DNA of 64,000 nucleotides from Chrysomallon squamiferum (taxonomy: Eukaryota; Mollusca; Gastropoda; Neomphalida; Peltospiridae), in the NCBI GenBank assembly GCA_012295275.1, contig CM022669.1, positions 17,341,172 to 17,405,171 on the forward strand. Direction: 5' to 3'. Every line of letters begins with the position of its first letter. Positions within the stretch are counted from its first letter, which is position 1. Below are positions 58,061-64,000 of the stretch, piece by piece. Both the position numbers and the translations under genes were made by a program. The notes beneath the pieces were generated by a model. It searched no databases. It was given only the letters and a program-made list of their open reading frames with translations, and was not told the DNA's origin.

Positions 58061-58110
58061 CTTCTCTGTACTAAGCTGTTGCAGCACTGACTCTGAGAAT
58101 AGGAAATTCT
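58061..58110 (-). other. Second candidate non-coding first exon of the TIR gene
   Basis: A strong donor (ACAGAGAAG followed by GTAAGG on the minus strand) ends a short G/C-richer stretch at 58061. It could splice to the 56624 acceptor as an alternative first exon or join the 57252 exon. The 5' limit is not defined. Confidence 0.35.
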
Positions 58111-58117
58111 GTAACCT

Positions 58118-58156
<39 letters not shown>

Positions 58157-58846
58157 TATACACTGGTTATTAAACGACCGTTCTATAAGTGAACTGTAAA
58201 CATTTGTTATCGACGGAGAGAGGCGTGTTTGCTTTGTCTCATGAAATTAACCAGAGGAAGATCCACTCATATATTCAAGGGTGGCCAAAGATTTTGTTTC
58301 GCTTTCTTTCAAAAAATGAAAAATACGTCAGTAATTTTCACAAATCTTTAGCTGTTAGTAGGAACTGAATAAATTAATGGATTTCACAAAATAACGACTA
58401 CGTATTTCAAGTACACACATGCACACGCACACAACACATTTAGTGTTGAGTGGTTTTATTTTTTTTAATTTTTATTTTAATTTTTTCCTAATGAGTCTTC
58501 GAAGTAGATCAGCTGTGTGTAAATGATATACAATAAGTTTATGGCCGTGATCTTAGCAACAAAGGTATACAAGTTTGTATACACGTATTTTCGATTTGTA
58601 AAGAATGCCGTTCAAGGACACAAATTTCTTTTTTTAACTGACCCCTCATAACAGACATTATATCGATATACAATGGACCGTTTTATGTGTGGGTCTGTTT
58701 GAAATCATAAACAGTAAACAGAAAAACAACAACAGAGGAACATACATTCATGTAAACAAAAACTAAAATTAAATTAATTGTGAGAAAAACACGCACGCAC
58801 ACACAAAATTCTCAATTCCAAAATTAGTTTTTTGTTTGATTAAAAG

Positions 58847-58877
<31 letters not shown>

Positions 58878-61800
58878 AGCCTGATTATTTATTTATTTAG
58901 TTATATCTTTTATTACTTTAGCAGTCCACTTTCTATTTGTAGTTTTAAGTGAAATTATATGCCTATCCATTTATGATTTTTTTTTATTATTATTTATGAT
59001 CAAGCAGCTCAGTTCTCCATTCCCTCAAATATATATACATACTATTAATAGTAGCAAGATTTGACAATTATATATATTTCTTCACACACACACGCACACA
59101 CACAAACATACACATGCATATTAAAGATTAAGAAATACTAAAATATAATAAATGGAAACGCAAAAATAGAAAGAATAAAGGTATTCTCGATTCCAAAATT
59201 AGTTGGGCTTTTTTTTTCAAAATTTATTTATTTACTTTTTTTTTCTGTTGTTCTTGTTGTTGTTCATTAAAGTAAAAATATTAATTTTATTTCTGGAATT
59301 TTTCTTTTGTACATTTTAGTAAAAATAAGATAAAATAAAATAAAATAAAATTTAAAAAATAAATAATAATTTATCCTTGAATCTTTATCACTTGACGTAC
59401 ATGTATTTATCATGACTTTTGTTTGTGATATTCATTCAAATATTTTATTTATTATTATTATTATTTTAATGAGAAAAAGAAAAACAGAAAGAAATAGTGA
59501 ACTCGAGCCAAAAATTAAGTTTTTCTTTGTTGTTTTTTCCTTAATTAGAAGAAAAATATTAAATTTAATTCGGCGTATGCGAATAGCATGATGAGTTTTA
59601 TTGTAGACATTTCACTGGACAATATTTTGCAATTTTTATTAATACAATGTTTTTTTTTTTTTTTTTTTTTTTTTTATCTTTTTAAGATTCATTTATACAT
59701 TTATGTGGCGACATTTACTTACAGGCTTTTTACGTTATTTTTACATAGAAATCGTCACTGTTATCAAAACACAGCACACACTATGCATATTAACAAATAA
59801 AAAAACGAATCGTGACTAAATAATAGCTTGCAAGTTTTTTTCCATAAAATGTATTCTTTAAATGTCCATTATTTTAAACTGAAGCTCAGTAGCATAATAA
59901 ATAAATAAATAATAATAAAAAATAAAAACAAATTAAAACGTGTACGTGCCTTATTAATATACAAATCTAAGGAAATATGTAATTGTATACAGCATAGCAG
60001 TCTGATTATTAATTTCATCTGTTATTACTTTACCACTGCACTATCTGCGTGTAGTTTTATGTGACATTAGGACTTTTTTGTAAATTTTTATTTTAATTTT
60101 TTTTTTTTTTAAATTTTTATGATCAAACAGCTGCAATAATAATTATTATTATTCTTAAAATGAAAAAATGTATATTTTATTATTCTCATCCACGTTAATA
60201 ATATTTGTTGTTTTATATATTATTTGCTGCTGAGGTTTTCATCAGAATTAAAGTTTTTAAAATAAATTCCCCATCTTTAAAATAAAAATAACAAACAACA
60301 AATTGTTGTCAGCTTTATTAATTCACAACAGTAACAAAATCAGATACAAAGTTCTGTACAAAGATGCAATTATACAACATGAACACAAATATAATTTCGA
60401 GTCATTTTTGTCAAGCCTATAATAAGACAAAATGTAACTGTACAGTACACTTTAAGTGAAGTTGTAACTATTATCCTAATTTCAGTGTTATCTAACGACA
60501 AAAGTAAATCAAAACTGATTATATGACTGTGTAAAGATAATAAATACATATGCCTCACTTTGAAGTTAATACATGTCTGATTAAAAAATGAAAATGAAAA
60601 ATATGAAAAATGAAAAAGTTAAAAGTATTAAAAATCATTGCAAAAAGAATGAAATTGTCACAAAAGATATAATTAAAATACTACTGCAACAGATTTTGGT
60701 ATATTTCAGTGTTGAACTCATTACGTTAAAGTCACTATGCAGAATACTGTGCAGAAAACTAAAGTTTGTGTTTGTGCATGTACGATTTTAAAAACAAAAA
60801 TTTTTGTGTATAATTATTCTGTTATTTTGAGGATTGTATGCAAGTATATGAACAGCATGTATATACAAATTCTATCACCCCAGAAATATTTGAATTCATA
60901 GAATTTTAATTAATACTGAGAATTTTCCATTACTGATATTTTTATCATTCCTTTTAATAATTTACAGAACACTAAATAATTATAAAATCTCACACAATTC
61001 TGATACAAATTTCAACAAAATTTAATTACTCATTATTAATGCAACAACAAAAAAACAACAACGTAATAACAAATTTAAAAAAAAGGAAAAAAAAAAAGAG
61101 GTAATAATACCTGGTAATTTAATTAAAGAAAAAGAAAAGAAGAAGCAATAATTAAAAGTAGAAAATTAAGTGTGAGTTAAAGTAAATGTTCTTTGAAATG
61201 AGCATTTGATGAAATTATATTTCATATTTAACATGAGATGAAAGTATAACACGTTTAAATAAAACTTAACTGTTTGTTTTCATGCGACATCATGTGATTT
61301 AACGTTAACACATGTAGTAAATACACCCTGTATACATAGATATATTCCATTACATAACGTGATGAGTTTCGTTTTCAACTGCAGATAATTATCTTTATTA
61401 GAAAATGTTTTAGTGATTGTCTGATTACTGTTATATATGTACATGTATGTGTGTGTGTGTGTGTATGTGTGTGTATCTAGACACATGCACCTACACATAT
61501 ATTGACACACACACACATGCATGCACACACAGATACACAGACATATATGCACACACATGTCAGATAAAATAATTTCAAAAACTCTGAACATGCAACTTTG
61601 TTATTTGCCATGAAATCAGCCATGGATTGGTAAGGAAAATGACCATGGTGTATTGCACACTGGGATATGTTTACAAACAAATCTGTATTTCCATCTTCAC
61701 AAATAAAAATATTATTTAAGTGAAAAGACTTAAAGCAACACTTAAAGCTTTACAAAAACTAAAAACACAAAAATAATCTGTAACAATGACTGTATGCGTG

Positions 61801-61999
61801 TCTTGTAGTTCTGCTAATAATCTTTGGAGAAAATACAACAAACAATCACTTTGGAAAATTAGCAAAATAAAAAGGATAAAGAAATAGCCGTTAGTTTGGC
61901 CAGCAAAATCTATTACAAGAAAACAATGCCAATAATAATAGTAATATTAGAATAACTGTAGTTACAACAACTACAACAACAACAACAACAATAGCAACC

Positions 62000-62046
<47 letters not shown>

Positions 62047-62606
62047 TAATAATAGTAATAAAAATAAAAATAATAATAGTAACGATAAACTGTCAGAAAA
62101 TTAAAAACATTTGTTATCATCTCTTTACTAATCTTGCATGCCGATTTCATTAAGTTAGAAACTAGGTGTCTGGAAAGTACGTTTAACCAATTCAGACAAT
62201 TTTAAAATATATCAGGTAAAGAATTCCTTTTGTCCCCGACATGAACCCAGAGAGATAAACATATAAACTTGAACATATGCACTTTTGAAGGCTGTGTGTG
62301 TCTGTATGAGTAAAGTATGTGTATTTTTGTCTGTGTGTGTGTGAGTGTGTGTGTGTGTGTAATATATATGAAAGTATGTGTATGTGTATCTGTGTCTGTA
62401 TGTGTGTGCATGCAAGCACACTATTATGCAGTTTGTGACAATCTAGGAGAGCTGGTGATAAAACAGTTATGTCACTATAAAAATATCTATCACAGAGCTC
62501 TCATTTTCTTTAATTGTCTTATTCCATGGCAAAACCATCAACGGTTTTCTCAAGATTCTCTATTAATGTAATGCAGAATTTGGCCTTACATGTTGTTTTA
62601 TAGGAT
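58111..62606. other. Intergenic region and probable 3' UTR of the right-hand gene
   Basis: 4.5 kb of AT-rich sequence with (AAT)n near 58119-58155, (TA)n near 58846-58874, a T-run at 59650-59676, CA/GT-rich patches at 61440-61560 and 62290-62410, and (AAT)n at about 62001-62044. The right part (below 62607) must hold the 3' UTR of the next gene; an ATTAAA (TTTAAT on the plus strand, 62509-62514) lies about 95 bases past its stop. No coding sequence is convincing. Confidence 0.5.
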
Positions 62607-63998
62607 TCATGCCAAACTGTCTGTATGAGTATATTTCAGTTCTTCTTCTTCAAGACTGCTCCAGTATCCTTCAACAATTTTAACGTCTGCAGAACTGTAT
62701 GCCCTCCAGACAGTCATTTGTGATAAATGGGAAACGGGATCTCCAGTGAGCTTTCTCAAACTGACCACCAAGTCTTTAGCCCTGACCATCTGTGTTACTG
62801 GCTGAGGCCCAGGCACTTCACATTTGTCCTCAGAGGTCACACATTTTAGTTCACACAGCTTCAGACTCTGCCCTCCAGAAGTACACATTTCCTGACTGAG
62901 AATTTTCATGTTCCCCAAAGAGGTGCTGATCCAGAGAGTGTCCTCAACAACAAGCAAAGAAGAGATGGACTCTTTTGTCTTCTTTTTCTTTGTCTTGGTT
63001 TGTGATGCACTTCCGTCTTTGGAAAAGTCTTTTTTATCATCTTCTGGTTTGGGGACTGACTGCTGTCTTCTTGGTGGTAAACGAGGGGGAACTGGTGGAG
63101 CTACATCCCAGAATGTACTTTTACTGTTTTTTTCTGTCTCTTTAGTCAGCACCTTTTTCACTGCCTGAGAAAATGTTGCTGATTTTTTTTTGTTAATGTT
63201 TTGCTCAGGGAAAGTCTTTGGTGAATTTTTTGACACTGAATTAAAGGCTGAAGGATGGTTCACTGACAGTAATGACTCTGACACTGTGACTGATCTTGAT
63301 GGTAGAGGAGGAGGTTTATCACTGTTTGAAGTCTTGGTGTATCGCGGAGGTAGAGGTGGAGTGACGACTGTATCTGTTTCCCGTGAGACTTCTGACCTCG
63401 AGGTCTGACGAGGTGGGACTGGTGGGGCATCTTTAAGTGTTGAAACTTGCTTTACTCCTCTTGGTTGTGGGATGGGTTTGGTGTTAACAGTTTCAGATCC
63501 CATGTTTAATGATATGTCAGACAGAGAAGCAAATTGTGCTCTTCTTTTTGGTGGAATTGGGGGAAAATGTTTAGCTTTTGTGTTTTTGGTCTCAGTCTCT
63601 GTTCCTGGTTGTTCACCAGGTGTATTACTCTTTATCTTTAATCTAGATTGCATTTGTTTTACTAATTGTTTCTCTCTACCAGTTGTAGCTGACTTGTCAT
63701 CTGCATCAGAATTTGACCTCTCTACTACATTCACACCATCGTGGCTCAGCTGTGCTCCCACATAAACTGGCTCATATATGTTAACAGCAGTACTCTCTAT
63801 ATGTCCTTTTTCTGAGTCTACTGATGATGACTCTGTCATGGAACAGGTTCCATCATCTGGAGGTAACATCGTAAGATAGTCTGGAATATTGTCACATTTC
63901 TTAGGAAAAGGTTTTAGGTACAACTCTGAATCCAGGTTGTCTCTCAGTGCCCTCTTGCTATTGTGTCTCATCTTTGGCCAGGTCTGACTGAGACCTTC
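62607..63998 (-). CDS. Proline-rich, tyrosine-motif adaptor-like protein, C-terminal exon (partial)
   Basis: Open frame from the right edge to TGA at 62609-62607, at least 464 residues; the frame stays open upstream of the first visible Met (63971), so the gene continues beyond the window. Tyrosine motifs near the start (ELYLKP, PDYLTML, NIYEPVYVG) resemble SH2-ligand sites. At least five polyproline SH3-ligand motifs follow: FPPIPPKRR, APPVPPRQ, PPLPPRY, PPPLPSR and APPVPPRLPPRR. A lysine-rich patch (QTKTKKKKTK) precedes a more globular C-terminal region of about 115 residues (SLLVVEDTLWISTSLGNMKI onward) that I do not recognise. The combination suggests a signalling scaffold downstream of tyrosine kinases (inference). 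It is transcribed in the same direction as the TIR gene, about 4.5 kb upstream of it. Confidence 0.8.
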   Translation of the reverse strand, partial: EGLSQTWPKMRHNSKRALRDNLDSELYLKPFPKKCDNIPDYLTMLPPDDGTCSMTESSSVDSEKGHIESTAVNIYEPVYVGAQLSHDGVNVVERSNSDADDKSATTGREKQLVKQMQSRLKIKSNTPGEQPGTETETKNTKAKHFPPIPPKRRAQFASLSDISLNMGSETVNTKPIPQPRGVKQVSTLKDAPPVPPRQTSRSEVSRETDTVVTPPLPPRYTKTSNSDKPPPLPSRSVTVSESLLSVNHPSAFNSVSKNSPKTFPEQNINKKKSATFSQAVKKVLTKETEKNSKSTFWDVAPPVPPRLPPRRQQSVPKPEDDKKDFSKDGSASQTKTKKKKTKESISSLLVVEDTLWISTSLGNMKILSQEMCTSGGQSLKLCELKCVTSEDKCEVPGPQPVTQMVRAKDLVVSLRKLTGDPVSHLSQMTVWRAYSSADVKIVEGYWSSLEEEELKYTHTDSLA

Positions 63999-64000
63999 TG

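Overview
This is a eukaryotic, animal-type nuclear window: very AT-rich, intron-rich, full of microsatellites, with GT-AG introns of roughly 0.15 to 8 kb. The complete eEF2 gene and the TIR style (CW-D-I-QMGGGD, SCVT-KY, NC-REV) suggest a lophotrochozoan, most likely a mollusc. That placement is inference; no species can be named. I found no bacterial, viral or CRISPR content.

Layout. (1) 1-19.5 kb, minus strand: the 5' part of an unrecognised, charged, low-complexity protein gene in seven small exons separated by introns of up to 8 kb, running off the left edge. It has a 31-nt and a 33-nt exon and a candidate alternative terminal exon. (2) 23.3-29.8 kb, minus: a complete gene for an unrecognised 604-residue, mostly disordered protein with a non-coding first exon. 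(3) 31.7-38.7 kb, plus: the complete 13-exon eEF2 gene (843 aa), whose first coding exon carries only the ATG. (4) 40.5-58 kb, minus, tail-to-tail with eEF2: a 22-coding-exon gene for a protein of about 1745 residues. It consists of an N-terminal helical region of six two-exon modules, further ARM/HEAT-like helices, a coiled coil, a Death domain, two TIR domains and five tandem 65-69-residue repeats. (5) 62.6-64 kb, minus: the last exon of a proline-rich, tyrosine-motif adaptor-like protein that runs off the right edge.

The most notable object is gene 4. Its logic (helical sensor or autoinhibitory region, oligomerisation modules, TIR effectors) parallels SARM1 and other TIR NADases, and both TIRs keep the glutamate that is catalytic in NADase TIRs. 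Every exon junction was checked for phase and all agree, except that the Death-domain exon lacks one base. That is either an assembly error or a real lesion. The gene also has a diverged inverted copy of exon 9 lying against the acceptor of exon 8, which could form a roughly 125-bp RNA duplex over splice sites. All gene models were built by eye from reading frame, splice signals and phase; no expression or database evidence was available.
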